From JBFLXB01 sp964570625 (GTDB taxonomy: Bacteria; Nitrospirota; Nitrospiria; 2-01-FULL-66-17), in contig CAZMYW010000026.1 of NCBI GenBank assembly GCA_964570625.1, positions 1 through 64,000 on the forward strand: a stretch of 64,000 nucleotides of DNA. The letters are read 5' to 3'. Position 1 is the first letter of the stretch; every line of letters starts with the position of its first letter. A program made the position numbers and the translations under genes. This document shows positions 26,644 to 34,790 of the stretch, piece by piece. The notes beneath the pieces are model-generated. The model saw only the letters and a list, made by a program, of their open reading frames with translations. It had not been told where the DNA came from and did no database searches.

Positions 26644-28406
26644 GTGCACCGCCGATCGCGCCGCGGCCCGTCTACACGCGCGTGCTGCGGCTCATCGTTC
26701 CCCATTGGAAACGTCTGGCGGTGGCGGCCGTCTGCGCCGCGGCCGTCTCCGGGTTGACCGCGGCCAACCTGTGGCTGCTGCAGGAGGTGCTCGACCGCAT
26801 CTTCATCGAGCAGCGCCGCGAATGGCTGTTGCCGCTCGCGCTCGCGATCCCGGCGGTGGCATTCGTCAAACGCCTGGGCCAATTGGCGCACGTGTACCTC
26901 ATGGGCTACACCGGCAATCGCGTCATCACCGACATCCGCGACGCGTTGTACCGCCATATCCTTAAACTGTCGCTGGGATTCCACACCGCGCGCGCGACCG
27001 GCACGTTGATGTCGAACGTGACCAACGACGTGGGGCAGATGCAGCGTGCGGTGAACGTGGTCAAAGATCTGGTGCAACAGCCGTTGACGCTGGCGGCGAT
27101 GACCGGATTCATTCTGTACCAGAACTGGCGGATGGCGCTCATCGCGATCGCCGTCTTGCCCCTGGGCTACTATCCCCTGCTCCGGTTGGGCCGTCGCCTC
27201 AAGCGTCTGGCGCACTCCGGGCAGGAACGTATCGCCGAGTTGTCGGCTATGCTCCAGGAAACGTTCTCCGGGATCGCGGTCGTCAAGGGATTCGGCCGGG
27301 AAGAGTTCGAAGCCGAGCGGATGCGCCACATCAACCGCCGGTATTTCGAGAACATGATGAAGGTCACGGTGGTGTCGGAATTCTCGCCCGCCCTGATGGA
27401 GGTGTTGGGCGCGGCGGGCGCGGCCGGTGTCGTGGCCTACGGCGGCTACGCGGTGATCTCGGGCCAGATGACCACCGGCGCGTTTTTTTCGTTTCTCGCG
27501 GCGTGTTGGTTGATGTACGCGCCGGTGCGCGCGCTGTCAACGGCCAACAACACGTTGCTCATGGCCTCCGCGTCCGCGGAGCGTGTGTTCGCCATCCTGG
27601 ACGTGGAGACCGAGGAACGCCGCGACCGGGGGACCCACGACCTCGACGCGGTGCGGGAACGCATCGAGTTTCGCGGCGTGGGATTCACCTACGACGGCGC
27701 CGAACGCCCGGCGCTCACCGAGATCTCATTCGCCGCGCGGGCCGGCGAGGTGGTGGCGATCGTGGGAGCGAGCGGCAGCGGGAAAACCACGCTCATGAAC
27801 CTGCTGCCGCGGTTCGTCGAGCCCACGCAGGGCCTGATCACGATCGACGGGGTGGATCTGCGGGACATCCGGCTCGCGTCCCTGCGCAGCCGGATCGGGA
27901 TCGTCAGCCAGGACGTACTCCTGTTCGACGACACGGTTCGGAACAATATCGCGTACGGTCTGGTTGAGGTGTCGGACGCCGAGGTGGTCCGGGCGGCGGA
28001 CGCGGCGTTCGCGCACCCCTTCGTCCAGCGTCTTCCCCAGGGATACCACACGGTGATCGGCGAACGCGGCGTGACGCTGTCGGGCGGCGAGCGCCAACGA
28101 TTGGCCATCGCGAGGGCGATCCTCAGAGACCCGCCGATCCTGATCTTCGATGAAGCCACCTCGGCCCTGGACGCCGAGTCCGAGGCCGTGGTCCAGCAGG
28201 CGCTGGCCAACTTGATAGTCCGTCGCACCACGTTCGTCATCGCGCATCGTCTCTCGACCGTTCAGCGCGCCAGCCGGATCATCGTGTTGGACCGCGGCCG
28301 GATCGTGGAAGACGGCACCCACGAGAGTCTGCTCGCCAAACAGGGCGCCTACGCGCGTCTCTACCGTATGCAGTTCGAGGACCAGGCCGGTTATGTCACT
28401 CCGTGA
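26640..28406 (+). CDS. msbA: Lipid A export ABC transporter MsbA
   Basis: A 588-aa half-transporter flipping core-lipid A across the inner membrane. Six transmembrane helices (about 20-310) are followed by an ATP-binding domain: Walker A GASGSGKTT, Q-loop IGIVSQDVLLFDD, signature LSGGERQRLA, Walker B ILIFDEATSALD, H-loop IAHRLST. Placement between lpxB and waaA supports MsbA over a generic exporter. Confidence 0.93.
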   Translation: MSAPPIAPRPVYTRVLRLIVPHWKRLAVAAVCAAAVSGLTAANLWLLQEVLDRIFIEQRREWLLPLALAIPAVAFVKRLGQLAHVYLMGYTGNRVITDIRDALYRHILKLSLGFHTARATGTLMSNVTNDVGQMQRAVNVVKDLVQQPLTLAAMTGFILYQNWRMALIAIAVLPLGYYPLLRLGRRLKRLAHSGQERIAELSAMLQETFSGIAVVKGFGREEFEAERMRHINRRYFENMMKVTVVSEFSPALMEVLGAAGAAGVVAYGGYAVISGQMTTGAFFSFLAACWLMYAPVRALSTANNTLLMASASAERVFAILDVETEERRDRGTHDLDAVRERIEFRGVGFTYDGAERPALTEISFAARAGEVVAIVGASGSGKTTLMNLLPRFVEPTQGLITIDGVDLRDIRLASLRSRIGIVSQDVLLFDDTVRNNIAYGLVEVSDAEVVRAADAAFAHPFVQRLPQGYHTVIGERGVTLSGGERQRLAIARAILRDPPILIFDEATSALDAESEAVVQQALANLIVRRTTFVIAHRLSTVQRASRIIVLDRGRIVEDGTHESLLAKQGAYARLYRMQFEDQAGYVTP

Positions 28407-29048
28407 GATCGCCCGGCGCCGGCTGGCGCCGCCCCTGGTCGCGGCGTTCATTCGCGCGCTGGGACGCACGCTGCGGATCGACACCGTCCACGGGGAGGCG
28501 GTGGCGGAGCGCTGGCGCGAAGGCCAAGCCAGCATCGTCGCATTTTGGCACGGCCGACAACTCATGTTGCCGCTCGCGACGTACGGCGGCCGCGGCCTGG
28601 ACATCTTGATCAGCCGCCATCGCGACGGCGAGTTGATCAGCCGCGCGATGCGATCGTTCGGGTTCTCGTCGGTTCGCGGATCAACCACCCGGGGCGGGTC
28701 GTCGGCTTTGAAGGGACTAATCGAACGGGGGCGCGCGGGCCGCGATCTCGCGGTCACACCCGACGGGCCCAAAGGCCCCAGGCAGGTGGCCCAACCCGGG
28801 GTGATTCTGTTGGCCAAGATGACGGGCCTGCCGATTGTTCCATTGACTTTCGGGGCGTCAAAAAAAAAAATCTTCCGACCTGGGATGGATTCCTTATCCC
28901 GGCACCGTTCGCGCGCGGCGTCTTTCTGTTCGGCGAGCCGCTCTGGGTCCCGCCCGACGCGGACGCCGCCGCGTGTGAGGTGCACCGCGCGGCCCTGGAG
29001 CGTGCCTTGAATGAATTGACGGATCGGGCCGACCGCTGGTGGGCCTGA
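28393..29048 (+). CDS. DUF374 acyltransferase, split into two frames at an A11 run
   Basis: A lysophospholipid-acyltransferase-like protein of about 218 aa if the two frames are joined. Frame 1 (ATG 28393, overlapping the msbA stop) gives IVAFWHGRQLMLPL, the DUF374 form of the HX4D-type region, through VTPDGPKGPRQ and PLTFGASKK. After eleven A residues (28860-28870) frame 1 becomes nonsense. The family's continuation, WDGFLIPAPFARGVFLFGEPLWV, is in the next frame and ends at 29048. A -1 shift or transcript slippage restores it; a base-call error is equally possible. DUF374 genes often sit in lipid A operons; a role in lipid A acylation is inferred. Confidence 0.8.
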
Positions 29049-30346
29049 TCCGCCCGCTGTACACCGCGGCGCTCACCGTGGGTCTGACCGTGACCGCGCC
29101 GGTGTACGCAATGCGGGCGGTCAAGCGCGGGACGGGGATGGCGCTGGCCGAGCGCCTGGGGGACGTGCCTGCTGCGGCCGCGGCGCTCCGCGACCGCCGG
29201 CCGGTGTGGGTCCACGCCGTGTCGGTGGGCGAAGTGACGGCCGCGGCGCCGTTATTGCGCGCGATCAAGTCGCGCTACCCCGGACTCAGCTTGCTGGTCA
29301 CCACGGTCACCGCCACCGGGCGCCAGACCGTGATCGAGCGCGTGCCGCAGGCCGACGCCACCGCGTATTTCCCGCTGGATCTTCCGTTCGCCGTCAACCG
29401 CGCCTTGAATGCGACGATGCCGAGCCTGTTTCTCTCCGTAGAAACCGAGTTGTGGCCCAACGTGCTCTTTGCGTTGGCGCGCCGCGGCGTCCCCGCGTTT
29501 CTGGTCAACGCCAGGCTGACCGAACGCTCGGCGCGACGGTATGGATGGGGACGGCGGCTGTTCGCCCCCGTGCTCGGCGGCCTGACCGGGGTCGCGGCGC
29601 AAACCGCGGCCGACGCGCGGCGGTTTGCGTCGATCGGCGCGGACCCGAACCGGATCGTGATCACCGGCAATCTCAAATTCGACCAGGGGGTGGACGGCGC
29701 CGACGCCGCGATCCGTCGCGCAGATCTCGGCCTGGCGCCGGGGGAACGGTTGTGGGTCGCGGGGAGCACCCATCCCGGCGAAGAATCGCAGCTCGTGGAC
29801 GTGTACCGCCGCGTGCGGATGCGGGAACCGAACCTCGTGTTGCTGCTCGCCCCCCGGCACCTGGACCGGATCGACAAGGTGGAGGCCATGATCCGGGAAG
29901 CCGGCTGCGAACCGATCCGTCGGTCCGCAAGCGCGGCGGGGAAAGAGCGGGCGGGCAAGGGGCCGCCGGTGATCCTGCTCGACACGCTCGGAGAGTTGGC
30001 GTCGTTGTACGCCGAAGCCGTGGTGGCGTTCGTGGGCGGGACGCTGGTTCCGGTCGGCGGGCACAACTTGTTGGAGCCGGCGGCCCGCGGCAAACCCGTG
30101 CTGTTCGGACCGCACACTCACAAGTGCGAAGAGATTGCGCAGGCCCTGCAGGAGGCCGGAGGCGGAGTCCGCGTGGAGTCGGCCGACGCGCTGGTCGAGC
30201 ACCTCACCCACCTGTTGATGGACGACCAATTGCGGGCGCGGATGGGGCAGTGTGGACTCGAGATGGTGGCGCGCAACCGGGGGGCGGTTGAGCGCACGCT
30301 CTCGGTGTTGGATCCCTGGCTGTCGGAGCTGGCAGCCCGTCCATGA
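29039..30346 (+). CDS. waaA: Kdo transferase WaaA (KdtA)
   Basis: A 435-aa GT30 enzyme adding Kdo to lipid IVA. An N-terminal membrane anchor (LYTAALTVGLTVTAPVYAMR) is followed by VHAVSVGEVTAAAPLLRAI with the conserved catalytic-type Glu, PLDLPFAVNRAL, ETELWPNVLFAL, ITGNLKFDQ, AGSTHPGEE, FVGGTLVPVGGHNLLEPAA. The GTG start overlaps the acyltransferase. Its last codons (Arg-Pro-stop) come from a dispersed repeat element that begins at 30335. Confidence 0.96.
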   Translation: MGLIRPLYTAALTVGLTVTAPVYAMRAVKRGTGMALAERLGDVPAAAAALRDRRPVWVHAVSVGEVTAAAPLLRAIKSRYPGLSLLVTTVTATGRQTVIERVPQADATAYFPLDLPFAVNRALNATMPSLFLSVETELWPNVLFALARRGVPAFLVNARLTERSARRYGWGRRLFAPVLGGLTGVAAQTAADARRFASIGADPNRIVITGNLKFDQGVDGADAAIRRADLGLAPGERLWVAGSTHPGEESQLVDVYRRVRMREPNLVLLLAPRHLDRIDKVEAMIREAGCEPIRRSASAAGKERAGKGPPVILLDTLGELASLYAEAVVAFVGGTLVPVGGHNLLEPAARGKPVLFGPHTHKCEEIAQALQEAGGGVRVESADALVEHLTHLLMDDQLRARMGQCGLEMVARNRGAVERTLSVLDPWLSELAARP

Positions 30347-30453
30347 GCGGCCATCTGCGGCGTTGCCGCTGCGCTTCCGGTCCTCGCGTACGACTCAGTA
30401 CGCTCCGGTCCGGTTCTCGCGGCGCCTTGCGAATGGCGCGCTCCTGAACGGGC
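30335..30453. repeat. Dispersed 120-bp element, copy 1
   Basis: About 119 nt bounded by GCCCGT and ACGGGC. Shares the core CATCTGCGGCGTTGCCGCTG, CGCGTACGACTCAGTACGCT and CTCGCGGCGCCTTGC with three other copies. It overlaps the waaA stop codon and fills the gap before lpxK. Confidence 0.85.
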
Positions 30454-30477
30454 TCCGCTATCGCGGGTAGATCAAAT

Positions 30478-31533
30478 ATGCGCCATGCGCTTACGCCACT
30501 GTCGTGGCTTTACGGCGGCGCCGTGCAGGCCAGGCTGGGGTGGTATGGGATTGGCGCCGGACGAGTCCACGCGCTCGGGCGGCCCGTGATCTCGGTGGGC
30601 AATCTGACGATGGGTGGGACCGGGAAGACGCCGCTTGTGATCGCGATCGGCGAGGCGTTGCTCGCGCGCGGCGTTGGTGTCACGGTGCTCAGTCGCGGAT
30701 ACGGAGGAAAGAGTGAACGCGGCGGCGCCTTGGCGTCAGACGGCAGGGACGGTGCGAGGCCGAACTGGGAAGAGGTGGGCGATGAACCCGCGCTCATCGC
30801 TCGCCGGTTACCGGGTGCGGCGGTTATCGTGGGCGCGAATCGCGCGGCGGCCTGGCGGCGATTCGGGGCGGGGCTGGCGCGAGGAGTCGTCATTCTCGAC
30901 GACGGGTTCCAGCACCTCGCGATCGCGCGGGACGAAAACGTGGTGTTGTGGGACGCGACCGAGCCGATCGATGAGGCGGCTCTGGCGCCGGTGGGGCGCC
31001 TGCGGGAGCCGTTGTCGGGGTTGGCCCGGGCCACCGCGGTGGTGATCACACGCGTTGAACAGGCCGACCCGGGCGCGGTGACCGCGGTGGAACGCCGGGT
31101 CCGTGAACAGCGCGCAGATCTTCCGGTCTTTCACGCGCGATTCGAGCCGCAATGTCTGATCGACGTGGCCACCGGCCGCGAACAGACCCTCGGTGCGTTG
31201 AACCACGCCCGTGTGCTGGCCGTAGCGGGCGTGGGGCGGTTCGAGTCGTTCACCCGTCTGGTCGAGGAGGTTGGCGCGCAGGTGGCGGAGGCCGTCAGAT
31301 TTCCAGATCATCATCCCTACCGTCACGCCGATGTGGAGCGTCTGGCAGTCCGGGCTCAAGCCCTCGGGGTGGACATGATCCTGACCACGGAAAAAGACGC
31401 GGTGAAGTTGGAGGGGTTCGCCATGCCGGACCAGCGGCTGTGGGCGGTGCGGATCAGGGTCCGCATCGAGCCGCAGGACCGGTGGGACGCGATGCTCGAT
31501 CGGTTGGCGGCGCGGGCCGTCGGCCCGGCGTGA
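30478..31533 (+). CDS. lpxK: Tetraacyldisaccharide 4'-kinase LpxK
   Basis: A 351-aa kinase that phosphorylates the lipid A disaccharide at the 4' position. P-loop VGNLTMGGTGKTPLV, LSRGYGG, GDEPALIARRLP, ILDDGFQHLAIARD (Walker-B-like DDGFQH) and a C-terminal HHPYRHAD segment. ATG 30478 follows copy 1 of the dispersed repeat by 24 nt. The stop overlaps waaF. Confidence 0.96.
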   Translation: MRHALTPLSWLYGGAVQARLGWYGIGAGRVHALGRPVISVGNLTMGGTGKTPLVIAIGEALLARGVGVTVLSRGYGGKSERGGALASDGRDGARPNWEEVGDEPALIARRLPGAAVIVGANRAAAWRRFGAGLARGVVILDDGFQHLAIARDENVVLWDATEPIDEAALAPVGRLREPLSGLARATAVVITRVEQADPGAVTAVERRVREQRADLPVFHARFEPQCLIDVATGREQTLGALNHARVLAVAGVGRFESFTRLVEEVGAQVAEAVRFPDHHPYRHADVERLAVRAQALGVDMILTTEKDAVKLEGFAMPDQRLWAVRIRVRIEPQDRWDAMLDRLAARAVGPA

Positions 31534-32615
31534 CCGTCGCGCCTCCGCAAGGGGTGCTGGTGCGGGCGCCGAATTGGATCGGCGATGCGGTGATGGCGAC
31601 CCCGACATTGACGGCGCTGCGGGCGGGATGGCCTCACACGCGCATCGCGGTGCTGGGGCGGGCCGGGATCACGGAGGTGTTGGCCGGACATCCCGCGATC
31701 GACGAGGTGGTGATCGACGATCACCGCGGACGTCATCAAGGACTGGCCGGCCGGTGGCGCCTCGCGTCCGAGATCCGCGGCCGGGGGTTCGACGCCGCGC
31801 TTCTGTTGCCCAATTCCTTCGACGCCGCGGTCGTGGTCGCGCTTGCCCGCGTGCCGACGCGTGTGGGGTATCGCACCGACGGCCGCGGTCCGTTGTTGAC
31901 CCACGCGCTTCCTCCGTCCCCGTCACCGTTGCCGCATATGACGCGGTACTATCTCGGGCTGCTGGCCGCGTGGGGGCTGGCCGGTGATCATCGGGCGGTG
32001 TCGCTCGCGGTGACCGCCGCCGAGCGCGACACGGCGCGGCTGCGGTTGGACGAGTGGGGCGCGCAGCCGTCGGATCGAATCGTGGCCCTCAATCCCGGCG
32101 CCGCCTACGGGTCGGCCAAGCGGTGGCCCGCGGAGCGATTTGCCGCGGTGGCGCAGCGCGTCGTGCGCGACGGCGGGTTCGCAGTGGTGCTCGGTGCCGC
32201 GACGGAACGCGCGTTGGGCGACGCGATCGCGGCCGGGCTCGGCCGGCGCGTGGTGAACGCGGCCGGGTTGACCACGATCCGCGACGCCATGGCGATCCTG
32301 ACCTGGTGTCACCGCCTGGTGACCAATGATTCTGGTCCCATGCACGTGGCCGCCGCGCTGGGGGTCCCCGTGACCGCGATCTTCGGCCCCACCGACCCGC
32401 GGGCCACGAGCCCGATCGGCCAGCGGGTGAGCCTGCTCCAACATCCGGTCGACTGCGCGCCGTGCCGGTACCGCGACTGCCCCATCGATCATCGGTGTAT
32501 GACCGCGGTCACGGTGGACGAGGTGTACAGGACAGTCGCCGACCTTGCATCAACAAATCCCCCCATCCCCCCTTTGTCAAAGGGGGGTAAGCGGGGATTT
32601 TCTGGTGAACGGTGA
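31530..32615 (+). CDS. waaF: ADP-heptose:LPS heptosyltransferase II (WaaF-like)
   Basis: A 361-aa GT9 glycosyltransferase of the inner core. Motifs RAPNWIGDAVMATPTLTALR, VGYRTDGRGPLL, LNPGAAYGSAKRWP, VTNDSGPMHVAAALGVPVTAIFGPTDP, and the Cys-rich CAPCRYRDCPIDHRCM typical of WaaF. The C-terminal tail (about 20 residues from NPPIPPLSKGG) is encoded by a palindromic element and is probably not part of the ancestral enzyme. GTG overlaps lpxK; the stop overlaps gmhB. Confidence 0.93.
   Translation: MTVAPPQGVLVRAPNWIGDAVMATPTLTALRAGWPHTRIAVLGRAGITEVLAGHPAIDEVVIDDHRGRHQGLAGRWRLASEIRGRGFDAALLLPNSFDAAVVVALARVPTRVGYRTDGRGPLLTHALPPSPSPLPHMTRYYLGLLAAWGLAGDHRAVSLAVTAAERDTARLRLDEWGAQPSDRIVALNPGAAYGSAKRWPAERFAAVAQRVVRDGGFAVVLGAATERALGDAIAAGLGRRVVNAAGLTTIRDAMAILTWCHRLVTNDSGPMHVAAALGVPVTAIFGPTDPRATSPIGQRVSLLQHPVDCAPCRYRDCPIDHRCMTAVTVDEVYRTVADLASTNPPIPPLSKGGKRGFSGER
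32555..32600. repeat. C-rich/G-rich palindromic element inside the waaF 3' end
   Basis: A 46-nt imperfect palindrome: AAATCCCCCCATCCCCCC, then TTTGTCAAA, then GGGGGGTAAGCGGGGATTT. Such elements, which translate as NPPxPPLSKGG, are widespread dispersed palindromes in several phyla. Here it extends the waaF reading frame. As RNA it would form a very stable hairpin just before gmhB. Confidence 0.85.
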
Positions 32616-33175
32616 TCGATCGGATCGACATCGTCTTTCTCGACCGCGACGGGACGCTCAACCAGGATGAAGGGTACCTGGCCGACCCGCAACAGCTGGT
32701 GGTGTTCCCGGGTGCGGCCGATGCCGTGGCCGCTCTCAACGCGGCGGGTGTGAAGGTGGCCCTGATCACGAACCAATCCGGTGTGGGGCGCGGGGTGATT
32801 GCGCCCGACGCGCTCGACCGCATTCACGCCCGGTTACGCGCGCTGCTGGCTGAACGCGGCGCGCGGCTCGACGGGATCTATGCCTGCCTGCATCGGCCCG
32901 AAGACGGCTGCGCCTGTCGTAAGCCCGCGACCGCACTGGCGCTCCGGGCCGCCCATGATCTTGGGGTGGACGCCGCGCGCTCGGTGATGATCGGGGATAA
33001 GGCCGCGGACATCGAGATGGGACGGCGTCTCGGAGGCCGGTCGATTTTGGTGCGGACGGGGTACGGCGCGCAGACCGAGTCGGATCTGGATGATGGCTTG
33101 CGGCCTGATTATATTGCGCGGGATCTCTGTGACGCTGTACAATGGCTCGGTTTTTCAGCCCGCGCCCGTCCATGA
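32612..33175 (+). CDS. gmhB: D-glycero-D-manno-heptose-1,7-bisphosphate 7-phosphatase GmhB
   Basis: A 187-aa HAD phosphatase of ADP-heptose synthesis. Motif I FLDRDGTLNQDEGYL (nucleophile and acid/base Asp), motif II ALITNQSGVGRG, the zinc-loop Cys/His set CLHRPEDGCACRKP and motif IV MIGDKAADIEMGRRLG. GTG overlaps the waaF stop. The last residues and stop lie within copy 2 of the dispersed repeat. Confidence 0.95.
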   Translation: MIDRIDIVFLDRDGTLNQDEGYLADPQQLVVFPGAADAVAALNAAGVKVALITNQSGVGRGVIAPDALDRIHARLRALLAERGARLDGIYACLHRPEDGCACRKPATALALRAAHDLGVDAARSVMIGDKAADIEMGRRLGGRSILVRTGYGAQTESDLDDGLRPDYIARDLCDAVQWLGFSARARP

Positions 33176-33281
33176 GGCGCCATCTGCGGCGTTGCCGCTG
33201 CGCATCCGGTGCTCACGTACGACCCAGTACGCTGCGCTCCGGTGCTCGCGGCGCCTGGCATCTGCCGCCTCCTGAACGGGC
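33164..33281. repeat. Dispersed 120-bp element, copy 2
   Basis: About 118 nt bounded by GCCCGT (33164) and ACGGGC (ending 33281), closely matching copies 1 and 4. Supplies the gmhB stop codon and lies just before the heptosyltransferase gene. Confidence 0.85.
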
Positions 33282-33313
33282 GCGACAGGCATATTCCTTG
33301 GAAGGGCGACTTG

Positions 33314-34390
33314 GTGGTCGGTAACGAGGAATTGGAACTCGGGCCGGCGCCGCGCGTCGCGTTGGTGAAGCTGGGGGCGTTGGGGGACATGGTGTATACG
33401 TTCCCTTTGGTCTCGGCGGTCAAGGCGCATCGTCCGGGGGCCAGGGTCACGTGGATCGTCGAAGCGCGACTGGCGGAGGTGCCGCGACTGCATCCGGGCG
33501 TGGACGAGGTCGTCACTGTGGATACGCGGTTGTGGCGGGCCGCGTTGCGCAGGGGGCGGTGGGGTGCCGCGTGGTCGGGGGTTCTCGGATATTTGCGCGC
33601 GGTGGCGGGGCGGTTCGATGTGGCGATCGACGCGCAGGGGCTGCTGAAGAGCGGGGTGGCGGCGAGGCTGACGCGCGCGCCGATCCGCGTCGGGTTCGCG
33701 TCGAGCGACTGCCGTGAACGGGCCAACGCGTATTGCATGACGCACCATGCGGCGCCGGTCGGGCCGGTGCATGCACTGGCGAAGAATCGGGGGTTATTGG
33801 CCGCGCTCGGGATCCCGTCCGGTGACCCGCGGTTTGAGATCCGCATCCCGGAGTCGGATCAGGCGTGGGCCCGCGCGTGGACCGACGCGCACGCGGGAGG
33901 CAGCGCCGCGGAGTGGACGACCCTCCATCCCGGCGCGGGGCATCCCGGCAAGCGCTGGCCGTTGGACCGCTGGCTGGCTGTGGCGGTGCGCCTGGCGGGA
34001 GCAGGCCGGCGCGTGGCGATCGTGGCAGGCCCTGAAGACCGGGTCGCGGTGAGCGACGCCGTCAAAGCGATGGCCCGCCCCGTGGCGACCGCGATGCCGC
34101 CCACGGTCGGGTCGCTCGCGGCGTTGCTGCGGCGTGCCGAGGTGGTGATCGCGGGTGACACCGGGCCGCTGCATCTTGCCGCGGCGCTGGGTGTGCGGAC
34201 CATCGCGGTGTATGGTCCGTCCGACCCCGTGACCGCGTCGCCGATGGGAGCGGGTCACACCGTCATTAAACATGCGTGCGCGTGCGGATGGGTGCCGGGG
34301 CCGACATTCAATCGTCGGTGTGCCGCGGGTTTTGCGTGTATGCAGGCGATCCAGATCGACGAAGTGGTGCAAGCGGCGGGGGTCTGGTGA
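33314..34390 (+). CDS. GT9 heptosyltransferase (WaaC-like)
   Basis: A 358-aa glycosyltransferase of the ADP-heptose transferase family. VALVKLGALGDMVYTFPLV at the N-terminus, IDAQGLLKSG (WaaC-type; WaaF has PNSF here), LHPGAGHPGKRWPLDRW, AGDTGPLHLAAALGVRTIAVYGPSDP. Probably adds the first heptose to Kdo. GGAAGGG 7 nt upstream favours GTG 33314; longer in-frame starts run into the repeat element. Confidence 0.88.
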   Translation: MVGNEELELGPAPRVALVKLGALGDMVYTFPLVSAVKAHRPGARVTWIVEARLAEVPRLHPGVDEVVTVDTRLWRAALRRGRWGAAWSGVLGYLRAVAGRFDVAIDAQGLLKSGVAARLTRAPIRVGFASSDCRERANAYCMTHHAAPVGPVHALAKNRGLLAALGIPSGDPRFEIRIPESDQAWARAWTDAHAGGSAAEWTTLHPGAGHPGKRWPLDRWLAVAVRLAGAGRRVAIVAGPEDRVAVSDAVKAMARPVATAMPPTVGSLAALLRRAEVVIAGDTGPLHLAAALGVRTIAVYGPSDPVTASPMGAGHTVIKHACACGWVPGPTFNRRCAAGFACMQAIQIDEVVQAAGVW

Positions 34391-34415
34391 CCCGTGAGCA
34401 AACCCGGAGGACGTA

Positions 34416-34583
34416 ATGGCGATCGACCGAGAGCTGCTGGACATCCTGGCGTGCCCGAAGTGCAAGGGAGAGATTCGCCTGACGGCGAAAGGCGACGGCT
34501 TGGTCTGCGACGCCTGCCGTCTGCAGTATCCGATTAAAGATGATATTCCGGTGATGCTGATCGACGAAGCCATCCGACTGTGA
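34416..34583 (+). CDS. Trm112-family zinc-binding protein
   Basis: A 55-aa protein with two CxxC pairs (C13-C16 and C31-C34: CPKC, CDAC) and the family ending YPIKDDIPVMLIDEA. Bacterial Trm112/YcaR proteins are small; the eukaryotic homologue activates methyltransferases. CGGAGG lies about 7 nt before the ATG. It lies among LPS genes; YcaR is next to lpxK/kdsB in E. coli. A dispersed repeat starts right after its stop. Confidence 0.92.
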   Translation: MAIDRELLDILACPKCKGEIRLTAKGDGLVCDACRLQYPIKDDIPVMLIDEAIRL

Positions 34584-34752
34584 GAGCCTGTCGATGAGCG
34601 GTCGTCTGCGGCGTTGCCACTGCGCGCCCGATCCTCACGTACGGACCAGTACGCTCCGGGTCGGGTGCTCGCGGCGCCTGGCGACCCACCTTCAGGGATG
34701 GGAATGGCGGAAGTCCCCGAAGGGGGCATCCGGCCACTCCTCAACAGGCTCA
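34584..34752. repeat. Dispersed 120-bp element, copy 3 with internal insertion
   Basis: Starts GAGCCTGT and ends ACAGGCT, matching copy 4 at the ends and the shared core up to GCTCGCGGCGCCTGG. It then carries about 45 extra nt (roughly 34683-34730) before the common GGCC..CTCCTCAACAGGC end. Sequence is more diverged than the other copies. Confidence 0.8.
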
Positions 34753-34790
34753 ACCGGTCTAGGGCGAAGGACGGCTGAACTGATTCGGCG

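Noticed and set aside
27726..28985. A 419-codon open frame antisense to msbA and the acyltransferase
   Set aside because: Shadow frame; the + strand carries complete ABC-transporter motifs.
30335..30453. Integron attC site or transposon end
   Set aside because: No integrase or transposase nearby and no attC core sites; a small non-autonomous repeat fits better.
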